A DNA stretch of 36,582 nt, taken from Parcubacteria group bacterium ADurb.Bin192. GTDB lineage: Bacteria; Patescibacteriota; Patescibacteriia; 2-12-FULL-60-25. Under the pieces are notes generated by a model. That model did not search any database. It was not told the origin of the DNA and was given only the letters and a program-made list of their open reading frames with translations. Within the stretch, counting starts at the first letter, position 1. Each line of letters opens with the position of its first letter. The stretch lies in the NCBI GenBank assembly GCA_002070095.1, contig MWCR01000014.1, forward strand, positions 1-36,582, written 5' to 3'. This document shows positions 1 through 11,066 of the stretch, piece by piece. Both the position numbers and the translations under genes were made by a program.

Positions 1-1
1 T

Positions 2-3000
2 TCGGAAGAGAACATGAGCTGTATGTGGTATGCCACGGAGCGCTATGCTTATGACGCGCAAACGCCCGATGGTTTATGGGTGGGCACGGCCACCACCGGT
101 CCGCGTCTGTATATGGATAACGGAGTCGAACCTTGTTCATCTGAAGGTTGTACCAAAGTCTATCAAACCGAATTCGGTAAGAGTGCTTTGAATTTGGTGG
201 CCAACTCTTCTTTTGAAAATGCGGTCACCACGGAAAACGCCGGAGTAACTCAATTTTTGTATTTTGATGCTTGGCAGAGCGAGGCGATTGGTCAGTGCCT
301 GGGATCAATCGAGTTAACATCTGAATCCAATTCAGGGGCTTATTCCAGCGGTTTGATTAATTCGGGCTTTAACGGTTGTTCGGCTCAAACCCAGATGGTG
401 AGCGTTTATCCAAACAGAAATTATACTTTGTCTTTTTATTACAAGGCTAAAGCCGGTTCGGTTTTGCCCGCCTTTCCGGCGACATCCTTTTTCATGAAAC
501 TCGTGGGTCAGGATTATCAAATCACAGGCAGTAACGTGACCACCTACGAGAATTGTTCTTGGGATGGTAATAGTCAGTCTTTGTTGTTTTCAGGTTTTGC
601 ACAAGATGATGATTGGCACAGATTAACATGTAATTTCATTTCGCCGAACGAGGCGGAAAAAATTTATCTCTCCTTTGAGATGAATTCCAATATTTATTTT
701 GATGACATTCAACTGGAAGAGAGCGAGGCGCCCACGCCGTTTATTGACGGCTTGGCCACTGGTTTGAAGGAAATGTATTTAAAGATTGCTCCGGATGAAT
801 ATAAGTGCACGGGCAATGATCAGACGGACCATCCGGCTTGCGCCCGTTTCGCGCGTGTTTGCAGTCAAATAGATGTGGGCTGCCAAGGTTATACGGAAGT
901 GGACAATCCTTGGTCGGTTGAGATTCCGGCCAAGCTGTCCGCGCAAGATTTATGTCCGCCTATTTGTGCCGGCTATGGCGAATATCGCAAGCTGGCTTCT
1001 TCTTTTGATCTGGTCAGGAATCCGGCTGATCCGGACTTTGATGACCCGGAGGATGAGACCGTGGCTTTCTTTATTCCTTCTTTGGCCGATAAATGCAGTT
1101 TGCAGGATGTGGGCTGTGAGCCTTTTACCAACATGGAGGCGGCTTCGGCCGGCGGGGAGAGCGTGGATTATTATAAAGATGTTCGTTTGTGCCAAAAGCC
1201 CAATGAAAAATCAGCCACTTATTTTACCTGGGAAGGTTCGGATGTCAGCGGTTATCAGCTGCGCACTTGGTCTTTGATTTCTTCGGCCACGGATCCGGCC
1301 CTGCTTGATTCGAGCGCGCCTTTGATTCAAGAGAGAGCTACGTTGCTGGGCTATATTAAAGATCCGGCCAATTGTAATGATTTGAGTTGGGAAGCCGGTT
1401 TGGATCCGGACTGCAGACAATTTTATGATGCGGCCGGCAATGTGCATTATGCTTATTATTCGCAGACCGTGTCTTCGGACGCACGCTGTACGGAATTCAG
1501 AAAGGACGAATCTTCTTTGGCTGATTGCCAAAAAACGGGCGGTGAATTCGTGGCTTCGGGCTCGTCTTGCACTTATCATGTCTTGCCTTCGGAAAGCCTG
1601 ACTTGCCCGTCCATAGCCGGCGGGTGTCGAGCTTATCTCGGTCCCACGGGCCGCAATGCCGTGAATGTGTTTGAAGATACTTTTGCCACGGGCACGAGTG
1701 TAGCCTTTGCCCCGCAAACCGGCTCCACCTTGGACATGCGTTTTTCGGATGAATCGGTTTTAGTGGGTGACAGATCTTTACGCTTGGAAGCTCCGGCCGG
1801 TCAGAACGTGGATGTGGTTTTGAAGCTGGCCCTGTCAACCGTTGATTCTTTAATGAGGGTATCTTTTTGGGCCAAGACCGACCACACTAAAGGCGCGGGG
1901 CACAGCCCGGCCGTGGTCAGAGTTGACGGTCAGGAAGTGGGTACTTTTTATCCGGATATCAATTGGGCCAGGTTTGAATTCGGTCCGTTCGCGCCCGGCG
2001 CCAATCCCATGGAAATTGAAATCATTTCTCCCAGCAATTTAAATCAGGATAATGTTTTGTTTATTGATACGTTTAGCGTGGATGAATTGCGTGATATCCA
2101 GTTTGTCAGAAAGAATCGCTGGGCCATACCTTTGGCTTGCGATGCCACGTCCGAAGGCACGCCTTTGCCTAGAGCCATGGTGGGCTGCCGTGCCTATAAC
2201 GACAGAGACGGGAACACGGCCTATGCCCGCAATTTCAGCGGTTTGTGCCGGGAGACGGCTATCGGCTGTAAGGGCTTCATAGATACGAACAGCGAGACCT
2301 ATACTTATCCCAGGACCTATAATGTGACGGGTACGCCCTTGCCTTCGGATTTTAATTCACCCAATTACCGCAAAACACAGGATGCTAAGAATTACGAAGA
2401 GCAATTTTACGGCGACTGGTCCTTTACCGGCCAAGGCTACCGCTATTATTACGCCATTGATGACTCACGGGCGCGCTGTACGGCCTCGGAGAACGGTTGC
2501 CGGGCCTATGGCAAACCTGTCTTCCGTCAAGACCGCCAGCAGTTGGAGACCGCGGGTTATGATATCAATCCCTCGGACATCAATGTTTATCAAAATCAAA
2601 CTCAAGCTTATAAGTTTGAAACGGTTTTGCTTAAACAGAATTTGGACGCACTCTTGGACGAGAACGGTGAACCTAATCTGGCTTGCCGCAAAGATGAGTT
2701 GTTCTGCGACCGTTTCCAGAGCGGCAACATCACCGAATATTTCCGCGATCCGGGCAATCAAAAATGCGTCTGGCACAAAGTCAAAAGACTGGAAAAGAAC
2801 GATGCTTACAACATTCCGGCCGACGGAGAATATTCGGGTTGGTTCAGAGAAGGCACTGACATCCCTTGCTATCCGTCTTTCCTGGCTTCGGGCAATGAGT
2901 ATTTGCTCAAATACTCGGCTGAAGACGCGTATGCCGGCTGGGTGGGCCAGTGTCCGCTCGATCAAAGCGAATGCACGGAGTTTGTGGACCCCAACGATAC

Positions 3001-6000
3001 TTCGGATACCAACCGTCCGGACGGCAGGCCGTATTACATGATCAACGGACCCAAACTGGATAAGCGTTCTTGCGGGGGCGTGGCTGATCCTTTATCGGGT
3101 TGTGTTTTGTTCAGAGATAAAAGTGTGGGTACTTTGGAGGCTAACAGCCGGGCCACGTATGAAAAAGTTATGTCAGAGCGCGGAGCTCCGCAAACGCCCA
3201 TTGATTGCGCCGGCGATCCTGAAAATGAGTTCTGTCAAAAAGTCGGAGCCGGTGTTTGCGAATCGCGGGACGTGAATTTTAACGGACTGCCTTGCCAGGA
3301 CAACGGCCAATGCGGAGGCGGGGTCTGTCAATTTAATGATTCCAACGTGGTCATCAAGGTTAAAATGGATCGCGAGTGCGCCCGCTGGATGGGCTGCCGC
3401 ACAGGTGAAACGGTTTATGATCCGGGCCAGCAAAAATTCGTCACACAATGCACTGATTTTGAGATTTGCCAAAAGAACGGCGGAAGCACGGAAGATATTT
3501 ATTGCGCCGAGTTTACGGACAGGGGCAAAGAAAACTATCTGACAATCGGCCAGTTCGTGACTCCGGAAAGTTACAGTTCCAGAGAAGTGGGTTTTGGCAA
3601 GCTGGATTATGCGGGTTATGTGGCGCCCAATCATTATTTGCTGGCCGATACGGTGGCCAGGTCCGTAGGCTTTGATTTGTTGGAAACAGAGCACGCGCAA
3701 TTGGCTGATAAATACAAAACAGATAAGCGCTTGATGGCGGCCATGCCTGTCGGTTTAATGCAGAATGTGATTGGTGAACGCTGTCAGGATCCGCGTACTG
3801 GCCGCACCGGCTACGTGAAAGATGGTAATTGCTATTTGCCCGTATCCGAAGCGGTTTCCTATTTGCAGGCCGCGCAAGGTCAATTAGTGGACACTAATTT
3901 GGACGCTGATCAGGTGCTGGAAGAATTGAAGAGAGGTATTAACATCAACAACGCCAGATTCCAAGCCGTGATGCCGGCCGCCGAATGTCAGATTTATCCG
4001 GAAGAGAGTTCGCCTTTGTCCACCTACTTTGTGCAGACTTGGAACATGGATACCAATCCGCCCACGCCCAAAGAAATGGTGCCGGGTTTCGCGTCCGCCA
4101 AGACCTGCGTGTACGGCGAAGACTGTTCTTGTTCATACCGCAAAGCCAGATACTCGGACGGCACGGAATTGTATTACGGTTTATACGGTGCTTCTCCCAC
4201 AGTGGGTATTTGCCAAGGCGGCACCAAAGCCGGACAACCTTGCGTTAACCGTCAGTTTATTCCCAATGCGGGCGGCAAGATGCTGTATTCCCAAGAAGTC
4301 TTGGGTGATTTTGAACCTTGCGGTCCGGGCGGTACCTGCCAGGAATTCCAAGACTTGGTTATAGTCAACGGCAAGTATGCTTATTGTTTTGAACGTGATT
4401 TGACCAGAACGGTTGACGCGCCTCAAGCTCTGGCTCCTTGTTTGACCTGGGCCCCGTTAAATCCGGTGGGTCGTTACAATCCGGCGCACAATGCCGTCAC
4501 CGCGGGCTACATGCCGCCGCAGGGCAGAGGTGAATATTTTTGTGTGGCCGGCACACAGAATCAAACAATCAGCGATTTTGATCATCAAACCAATGTTTAT
4601 AATTCAAGCTTGCGGGTCAACGAAGGTATGGATTTTCAGGCTCCCGGCTTTACCAGTAACTTGGCTTGTTCTTATAGGCGGGTTATGACTCAAAAAAGCG
4701 GGAGTGCTTACGCCAATACTTTCTTGCACGGCAATAATAATGTCGGAACTCAAAAAAATATCGGGGATAGTGTTTCATGGTTAAATATTCATGATGCTTG
4801 CCGCAGAACCATGCTTTGTCAGGGCAAAGTCAAAGAACATGTTTGTAGCGATGACGAAGGTTTGTGGATTCAAACTGGTCCAGATCATGAAAAGACATAT
4901 TCTGAATATTTTATCCCTTATAGACCGGCTTTGGAGAAATATCAAAATGAATCATATTATGATTATCATTATGGCATGTTCAGGTTCTTTCCGGTTAAAA
5001 CTCCGGATGCTTACAGTTGTAAATGGAACCCGGTTTGGATAGGTGAAAATCATGTCCCGCTGGCTTCCGATGGATTTAGTTGTTCGGGTTATTTGCAGGA
5101 GGTGCTGTCCAAGTCCAATCAGTTTTATCAAACTTTCACTGAAAAATTCCCGGGTATTTTGGATAGACGGAGCGAAGACTTTTTACGCGACTCTTCAGAC
5201 ACGCCTTTAAGATTGAGATGTCAATTTGAGGAAGCGGGGACGGGTAATGGTTGTTATTACAAATTTTGGGAAGTCAATTACAATGTTGAGTCCACTGACA
5301 GGCGTTTTTCTTATCCCAAAGACACCTATGAAGATCAGTTAGCCGTTTCCAATCCTATTAATCCCGCTTCTGATCCGGGCTTTCTTAATCCATCTAAGAT
5401 GAATGTGGACCGTTGTTCAGCGGATCATCCTTATTTTTCCATTAGGGCCATGTTCCAAAATGTGAATTTGATGGAAAATTCTTTATCCAGCAGTATGGCT
5501 GAAGATAGGGAAATGAATGGTCCGTGGCAATTTGTGGGTTTTTGGGTAACAGCCTGCGCGCCATACCAATTTTTATCCGGTGGTACCAGTTATACTTACA
5601 GTGACAGTGCCTTAATGTATCTCAAGTTGCAGGAAGTAAAAGTAGATGCTTGCAATTTTGTAGCTCAGACAGTAGATCCTTATTCCAGGGAGAGTATTCC
5701 ATTTGCTGACAGGGTTTGGTCGGGCGGAGCCTTTGTAGTGCCCTATATCGGCGCCAAATATTCTCGTATTAATGAACCTTTTGGTTCAGCTGTAGCGGCT
5801 GCGGTGATTGGCAAAGATCCCATGATCATGGGTGACTCCATACCCGCTTCGTCAGATCCGCGACGGTCACCCACTTTTCCGGACAGCGGCCAGGGCATGG
5901 CGGCGGATTTTGTGGGAACGGATATGGATTCTTGGTTTTCATTGACCAATTTATTTGCCAGAATTTACGGTATTTGGAAATGGGATACCAATCAAATATA

Positions 6001-9000
6001 TCCTGATACACCGGTTTGTGCTGATTGGCCTGATAAAAAAGGCACGGATTTAAGTTCCATGCCGGTTTGCATGTATACCAATTCAGCTACTCTAACCAAG
6101 GAGCAGGCTTTGGAGAATATCAAGTTGTGCTCGGGTTGGGATAGTGCCGTTGAAGTAAAAAATCCGGAAGATTTCGATGGTTTGTGGCGTTGCAATGCAT
6201 TATCGGGTGTCAATCGTGGATTGTCTTGCGGTCGTGACCCATCAAGTGATAAGAATACTGATCCTTTGTGTCATAATGCACCGGTCATGTTCTATTCATA
6301 TACTGGAGAAAAGGGGACTTTGAGATTGGAAAAAGAATTGTATGGTTCTTGCCAAGTGCAAATACAAAATAGTCGGCCAGTGGTGGCTATTCAGGGTTAT
6401 AATATTCACGGTGAAGGTATAAAAATGTCTCTTAATAGCAGAAAATCCCAATGTACCAGGGGATTGATACAGCAGGGTGAGGACGTGTGGATGCTGAAAC
6501 CGGATTTGAACTTGAATGTGCCTTGGACAACGATAACCAAGCAAAATATCACCATGACCGAGGATGAGTATAACAAAACAGGTGTGGGCGGTTATTATCA
6601 GGACTATCTTTACACGGCTGAAAATATACAAAAATTTGTTGATTTTTTGATTAATCGTTCATATGATGTAATTTTTCGTGACTGGTCTTTGGGTTTTGTT
6701 TTCTGTTCCAACGAAGCCTCCATTCCATACAAAGATCATGTTTATACTAAGATAAAAAACGAACAGCCGGTTATCGTGGACATCGGTCAGGTTGCTGAAT
6801 ATCTTTTGGATTATGTCAACGAGGCCCGGACAGCCAAAGTCACGGTAGAATCTTACGCGGAACGTCAGTCCACTGATCCTACGGCGCCTAACTTTGATAG
6901 TGTCTTGGGGCTTAATAATAATTTAGAAGCGCGTATTGCCAATGATATTGTTAAAGATTATTTTTCATCTCATATAGACGGTAATGGTAATTTGGTTTTG
7001 GATTCGGATGAGGTGCTGACCGTTAACATGAACCAGGTTATATCTGGATTTCCGCCGCAATTAACCACGCCTGATCCCAAGAAGGTGGGCACGCGTTCGA
7101 CTGAAAGATTGCTCGAAGTGATCGATGCCTTGGCCGGCACTGTCAGCCAATATAATAAGGAGGAATATCTGATTCCGAGAATGGTTAATTTTGGACCGTT
7201 TGATTATCAGAGTATTACCGGCCAGACCGGAGATAAGAGTCAGGACGCGCGTGTCTATGTGTGCGGCAGCGATTCGGTTGAACCGGGTCTAAGGTGCCGT
7301 CCCGATTATCAAAATCCTTTGGGTAATGGAATCTATGAATCGAAGGATTGTCCCAAGGTCATTAAACCTTCTCCTCATCAAACACTTAGCTTGGCCAACA
7401 TAGGAGATGTATTGGAAGTAAAAAATGTGGTGTTTAATGAAAATGCGGAGGGCGCGACCGGTTTGGGTATACCTTGGGATGTTAATTTCCCCAAGCAGGG
7501 CTTTTGTTTTAAGGGTTTGGCCAGCAATGGAGGTAATGTGAATATATCGCCCAGCGAGTTTTATAATTGGATATATCATACTGTGATGACAGATAATAAA
7601 AATACGGCCACTTACGCGGATGATCCGTATAAAGATTTTTTCCCAAATACCGGCTATTGCTTGGGCTTTAATACGGCCTCCAGGTGTGTCACTAATAACG
7701 ATTGCACCTTTAATACCAATCAATGGTGGGGTATGCACGACGAAACCGGAGGGCTTAATTCGAGTTATTACGCGGGTCTGAATGAATTAAAGATTTTTGA
7801 CGACAGTCAATCTTCCACTAACCCCACTCGAGCTGTGCGAACGGATGCCTTGAGTGTTAGATTGCCCACTCCTTATAAATCAGGCGCTATTAATAATCCG
7901 ACTTTTGAGCAAGTGGCGGAAAAGTTTACCATGGAAATAAAAACTCCACCCCTTGTTTTGAATAATTACCTTTTAAGAGATGCTTATTGGACGCTTAAGA
8001 GATTAGTGGTTGGAAGAATTGATACTGGCATGGAAGGACTTGACCCTGGCGGTGAAAAGGATATAGAGATTAATGAAATACAAATGAATGATCAGGTTTG
8101 CGGCTCCTCTGGTAATCGTCTATGCGTGTATTTTGAACAGCTGGAAGGCCTTTATGAAAAAGTTTCTTCGTGGCTGGATCACTATACCAGGAACGAGCTG
8201 GGTGAATGGAGTTTGTATTTTATTTGTAATGGTGATTGTTCTAATAAAGCTTATATATCATTTAGTTTTCAGGGATTTTTGGAAGCCATGGGATTTTTGT
8301 TAAGGACTTCTTATATACAGGTGCCCAATGAATATGCGGCTCGTTTTGAGGAAATCTATGCAGCTGCTTACGAGCATAATAAAGACCCGCAAGCTACTTT
8401 TGACCGGCGGGTTACTTTAGCTCCCTTTGTGGTTGATTTTTGGCCAAGATTCATAGGGTCTTTGGGTTATTCTGGTTCGGGGAATATCTACTACCACCCA
8501 GACAGTGAAATTGTGGGAGCTTGGGGAAATGATGATGCTGATGATTACGATATGGGTTGGAACGGTGGTTATGAAGGTTTGGTGTTCTACAATCAGGGAC
8601 AGATGTATTTGGCGAACCATCGTTATTTTACGGATGATGGTGAAGGGACATTATATTTAAAAGATATTATTCGAGAGCCGGATGGTAATTTGGCTTTGCC
8701 GGAGAAGATTAATCAAACCTTTTTCTGGAAGGGCATGAATTTTAGCAATGTTTTCAGTTCCCTTAAAGACGGAGCTTGTCATCAGGCTGACTTTAAGGCA
8801 AAGACGGGCACGGCTTGGCTCGTGAATATGTATAGCGGCTCTCGTATTGCAAGAGGGGGGCCGGATTTTGGTTGGCGGTTGAGTCAGTATTTTGATCTTT
8901 GTGATTATTTTGGCTTTGCGGATAAGTATCGCGGGGCGCTGGAAGATTTTATAAATCACAGATTGGATATTATCAATCAGTCCAGCTATACTTCGCAAGA

Positions 9001-11035
9001 TGCTTCAACCAGGATAGAGCTGGCTCGATCCAATTTGTTTTTATCTGATGCCAATCGCAATTCCATGCAGTATGATTATTACGATAAAGTGGGTTGGGGT
9101 TTGGTTATGCGTGAAGATCATGAGGCCTTTAATCTGTATCCCGGGGTTATTCCGGCGGGCGTAGCCGAAGATCCTAAGTACAATGTGTATTTGCCGGCTC
9201 ATTGCGAACCCGCGGTGGGAGCTATTGACGAATACTCCAAGTTTGAAGATTTTGCCGCGAATAATGATTTTCCATATACGGGCACTCTGGATGAATGGAA
9301 GAGTGAAGAAAATTGGTCAGACAGAGCGTATGATAACAATATTTGGCTTACCCCCAGAAAGACTAATCGAGCTTGGGATGCAACCTTGATTAGAGGACGA
9401 CTGTTTTTGATGCCATGGACAGATACATATCATACGGCTTCGGTCGAAGATTTTCATCCGGAGCATGGTTTAAGAATTGAAGAGGATGAATCAGCTTCTT
9501 TGTTCAAAGCTACGTATTCTTTGGCCGGTGAGAATCAACCTTTTACGGAGTCTGATTTTGTAGGAGTGATTAACGGCAATGAGCCGGCAGGATCGTTCCG
9601 CACCGCTTGGGAATGTTTAAGAACGGGTCATAAAGTCTTTATCAGCAAGGATGAGTGTAACCAGGATTTGATCGATAAAGGTTGGGATTATGATGAGTAT
9701 TATGACATGTTATCGCCTCAAAATGCGTTCATAGGCGATCCGGAAATAGCGGTTAGAGATTTGTGTACCTATACCAAGGATCTTCCCGAATGCACGGATG
9801 GTATGGATGGAACCTTTTTGCCGCCGGACTACGTGAGGGAATGTATTCCTAATTCCGCTAATCCGGATGAGGATTGCGATAGGTGTACCGCCTTACCCGG
9901 CTTTAAGTCGTTTGTCAATAAATACACGTCTTATGAATTGGGTAATCCTGTGTCAACTAATCGCAGGGCATCATCAGGCAATAAGACGACCATATTAAAG
10001 GAATATCCCTCAGCGACTGATGTGACCTCCGGCCTGGATGACTTTGAGTATTTAGCTGATTATTCCAATACATATCAAAAGGGAGAGCTGATAGCTTATT
10101 ATCAGCCCATGCCTCCCAGGGTGGCGGCTCCGGATGCTTTCAGATTAGCTAACAGCGCTAATGCCCCATCGGTGTATTATTTGGACACTTTTAGTGTTAA
10201 TAACAATATTCAAGGGGTTAGTTATCTGGGTTCTGATAAAGGTATGGCCACGGTGCGCTTTTACGCCTGGGCCGCGCACGATCAAGCGCCTTTGCGCAAG
10301 ATTGTGATTGATTGGGGTGACGGACAAACTACAGTCATCGATGATGCTAAGTTGAAAAATCGCAAACCAATTTGCAATACTGACAGAGAGTGCAGCCTGG
10401 TTCCTGGTTTGGCTTGCACTAGTGATGCTGATTGTCCGCCGGCTACCGGCTCTTGTTTGCGGACCGGCCGTTGCGAGGATACGGATGAATTCTGTTATGA
10501 GCAAAGCGGTTGTGGTTTAAATGCTCTATGCAAAACCAGAGTTCTCTTCGGCAACAGCAGTGAGGCTTGTCAGCAAGGCTATTTCGAGTTCACGCACGTT
10601 TACGAAACCAAGCCGGCTTTGCCTGATTGCGGTACTACAGCCCGGTGCCAGTATGAACCTAATAAATTTGCCGGCGATTGTCGTCCCGGAGAAGGTACCA
10701 ACGAACGCATGGCGCCGAAGGATGGCTGTTACGATGCTAATTTGAACATGGTACGCTACACACCCAGAGTCATGGTCATGGATAACTGGAATTGGTGTAC
10801 AGGCAACTGCAAGGAGCCGGTTGAACCCACGCCTTTCAACTTTAATAATTTGAACAGATATCCGATTCGACATCCCAATTTGGGCTGCTGGGACGGTACT
10901 TCGGTTAGATACAATACTGATCCTTCAGCTAAAGATTCGCCTTACCCCAATGAATGCAGTGAGAATAATGAGGTTGGCCGGCCATGGGTGGTTTTTCAAG
11001 GTTCGGTTGAGTTGAGCGTAATGGAAAATAATTAG
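2..11035 (+). CDS. Giant cysteine-rich extracellular protein, 5' end outside the window
   Basis: The reading frame is open to the left edge, so the true start and any signal peptide lie outside; the first ATG in view is at 14 and gives 3,673 residues. Numbered from that ATG, residues about 55-245 resemble a CBM4/9 (CenC-like) galactose-binding-fold module: NLVANSSFE at the start, YTLSFYYKA in the middle and IYFDDIQLEE near the end. A second module of this kind covers about 548-695. Between about 280 and 1035 a short motif C-x(5-14)-GC-x-x-[YF] recurs (for example CSQIDVGCQGY, CRETAIGCKGF, CTASENGCRAY). Around residue 2321 the loop DGNGNLVLDSDE resembles an EF-hand or dockerin calcium site. 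Near 3400-3530 is a PKD-like region (WGDG, then HVYE) interrupted by a cysteine-rich stretch. The C-terminus shows no membrane anchor or sorting signal. A disulfide-stabilised surface adhesin or sheath protein is inferred; substrate unknown. The next secreted-protein gene starts 31 bp downstream. Confidence 0.85.
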   Translation, partial: SEENMSCMWYATERYAYDAQTPDGLWVGTATTGPRLYMDNGVEPCSSEGCTKVYQTEFGKSALNLVANSSFENAVTTENAGVTQFLYFDAWQSEAIGQCLGSIELTSESNSGAYSSGLINSGFNGCSAQTQMVSVYPNRNYTLSFYYKAKAGSVLPAFPATSFFMKLVGQDYQITGSNVTTYENCSWDGNSQSLLFSGFAQDDDWHRLTCNFISPNEAEKIYLSFEMNSNIYFDDIQLEESEAPTPFIDGLATGLKEMYLKIAPDEYKCTGNDQTDHPACARFARVCSQIDVGCQGYTEVDNPWSVEIPAKLSAQDLCPPICAGYGEYRKLASSFDLVRNPADPDFDDPEDETVAFFIPSLADKCSLQDVGCEPFTNMEAASAGGESVDYYKDVRLCQKPNEKSATYFTWEGSDVSGYQLRTWSLISSATDPALLDSSAPLIQERATLLGYIKDPANCNDLSWEAGLDPDCRQFYDAAGNVHYAYYSQTVSSDARCTEFRKDESSLADCQKTGGEFVASGSSCTYHVLPSESLTCPSIAGGCRAYLGPTGRNAVNVFEDTFATGTSVAFAPQTGSTLDMRFSDESVLVGDRSLRLEAPAGQNVDVVLKLALSTVDSLMRVSFWAKTDHTKGAGHSPAVVRVDGQEVGTFYPDINWARFEFGPFAPGANPMEIEIISPSNLNQDNVLFIDTFSVDELRDIQFVRKNRWAIPLACDATSEGTPLPRAMVGCRAYNDRDGNTAYARNFSGLCRETAIGCKGFIDTNSETYTYPRTYNVTGTPLPSDFNSPNYRKTQDAKNYEEQFYGDWSFTGQGYRYYYAIDDSRARCTASENGCRAYGKPVFRQDRQQLETAGYDINPSDINVYQNQTQAYKFETVLLKQNLDALLDENGEPNLACRKDELFCDRFQSGNITEYFRDPGNQKCVWHKVKRLEKNDAYNIPADGEYSGWFREGTDIPCYPSFLASGNEYLLKYSAEDAYAGWVGQCPLDQSECTEFVDPNDTSDTNRPDGRPYYMINGPKLDKRSCGGVADPLSGCVLFRDKSVGTLEANSRATYEKVMSERGAPQTPIDCAGDPENEFCQKVGAGVCESRDVNFNGLPCQDNGQCGGGVCQFNDSNVVIKVKMDRECARWMGCRTGETVYDPGQQKFVTQCTDFEICQKNGGSTEDIYCAEFTDRGKENYLTIGQFVTPESYSSREVGFGKLDYAGYVAPNHYLLADTVARSVGFDLLETEHAQLADKYKTDKRLMAAMPVGLMQNVIGERCQDPRTGRTGYVKDGNCYLPVSEAVSYLQAAQGQLVDTNLDADQVLEELKRGININNARFQAVMPAAECQIYPEESSPLSTYFVQTWNMDTNPPTPKEMVPGFASAKTCVYGEDCSCSYRKARYSDGTELYYGLYGASPTVGICQGGTKAGQPCVNRQFIPNAGGKMLYSQEVLGDFEPCGPGGTCQEFQDLVIVNGKYAYCFERDLTRTVDAPQALAPCLTWAPLNPVGRYNPAHNAVTAGYMPPQGRGEYFCVAGTQNQTISDFDHQTNVYNSSLRVNEGMDFQAPGFTSNLACSYRRVMTQKSGSAYANTFLHGNNNVGTQKNIGDSVSWLNIHDACRRTMLCQGKVKEHVCSDDEGLWIQTGPDHEKTYSEYFIPYRPALEKYQNESYYDYHYGMFRFFPVKTPDAYSCKWNPVWIGENHVPLASDGFSCSGYLQEVLSKSNQFYQTFTEKFPGILDRRSEDFLRDSSDTPLRLRCQFEEAGTGNGCYYKFWEVNYNVESTDRRFSYPKDTYEDQLAVSNPINPASDPGFLNPSKMNVDRCSADHPYFSIRAMFQNVNLMENSLSSSMAEDREMNGPWQFVGFWVTACAPYQFLSGGTSYTYSDSALMYLKLQEVKVDACNFVAQTVDPYSRESIPFADRVWSGGAFVVPYIGAKYSRINEPFGSAVAAAVIGKDPMIMGDSIPASSDPRRSPTFPDSGQGMAADFVGTDMDSWFSLTNLFARIYGIWKWDTNQIYPDTPVCADWPDKKGTDLSSMPVCMYTNSATLTKEQALENIKLCSGWDSAVEVKNPEDFDGLWRCNALSGVNRGLSCGRDPSSDKNTDPLCHNAPVMFYSYTGEKGTLRLEKELYGSCQVQIQNSRPVVAIQGYNIHGEGIKMSLNSRKSQCTRGLIQQGEDVWMLKPDLNLNVPWTTITKQNITMTEDEYNKTGVGGYYQDYLYTAENIQKFVDFLINRSYDVIFRDWSLGFVFCSNEASIPYKDHVYTKIKNEQPVIVDIGQVAEYLLDYVNEARTAKVTVESYAERQSTDPTAPNFDSVLGLNNNLEARIANDIVKDYFSSHIDGNGNLVLDSDEVLTVNMNQVISGFPPQLTTPDPKKVGTRSTERLLEVIDALAGTVSQYNKEEYLIPRMVNFGPFDYQSITGQTGDKSQDARVYVCGSDSVEPGLRCRPDYQNPLGNGIYESKDCPKVIKPSPHQTLSLANIGDVLEVKNVVFNENAEGATGLGIPWDVNFPKQGFCFKGLASNGGNVNISPSEFYNWIYHTVMTDNKNTATYADDPYKDFFPNTGYCLGFNTASRCVTNNDCTFNTNQWWGMHDETGGLNSSYYAGLNELKIFDDSQSSTNPTRAVRTDALSVRLPTPYKSGAINNPTFEQVAEKFTMEIKTPPLVLNNYLLRDAYWTLKRLVVGRIDTGMEGLDPGGEKDIEINEIQMNDQVCGSSGNRLCVYFEQLEGLYEKVSSWLDHYTRNELGEWSLYFICNGDCSNKAYISFSFQGFLEAMGFLLRTSYIQVPNEYAARFEEIYAAAYEHNKDPQATFDRRVTLAPFVVDFWPRFIGSLGYSGSGNIYYHPDSEIVGAWGNDDADDYDMGWNGGYEGLVFYNQGQMYLANHRYFTDDGEGTLYLKDIIREPDGNLALPEKINQTFFWKGMNFSNVFSSLKDGACHQADFKAKTGTAWLVNMYSGSRIARGGPDFGWRLSQYFDLCDYFGFADKYRGALEDFINHRLDIINQSSYTSQDASTRIELARSNLFLSDANRNSMQYDYYDKVGWGLVMREDHEAFNLYPGVIPAGVAEDPKYNVYLPAHCEPAVGAIDEYSKFEDFAANNDFPYTGTLDEWKSEENWSDRAYDNNIWLTPRKTNRAWDATLIRGRLFLMPWTDTYHTASVEDFHPEHGLRIEEDESASLFKATYSLAGENQPFTESDFVGVINGNEPAGSFRTAWECLRTGHKVFISKDECNQDLIDKGWDYDEYYDMLSPQNAFIGDPEIAVRDLCTYTKDLPECTDGMDGTFLPPDYVRECIPNSANPDEDCDRCTALPGFKSFVNKYTSYELGNPVSTNRRASSGNKTTILKEYPSATDVTSGLDDFEYLADYSNTYQKGELIAYYQPMPPRVAAPDAFRLANSANAPSVYYLDTFSVNNNIQGVSYLGSDKGMATVRFYAWAAHDQAPLRKIVIDWGDGQTTVIDDAKLKNRKPICNTDRECSLVPGLACTSDADCPPATGSCLRTGRCEDTDEFCYEQSGCGLNALCKTRVLFGNSSEACQQGYFEFTHVYETKPALPDCGTTARCQYEPNKFAGDCRPGEGTNERMAPKDGCYDANLNMVRYTPRVMVMDNWNWCTGNCKEPVEPTPFNFNNLNRYPIRHPNLGCWDGTSVRYNTDPSAKDSPYPNECSENNEVGRPWVVFQGSVELSVMENN

Positions 11036-11066
11036 TTAAATATCTTTGATTAGTAACCCTCGCATT

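Noticed and set aside
873-10873. Many shorter frames on both strands within the giant gene
   Set aside because: They lie in other frames of a single continuous coding sequence and show no recognisable domains.
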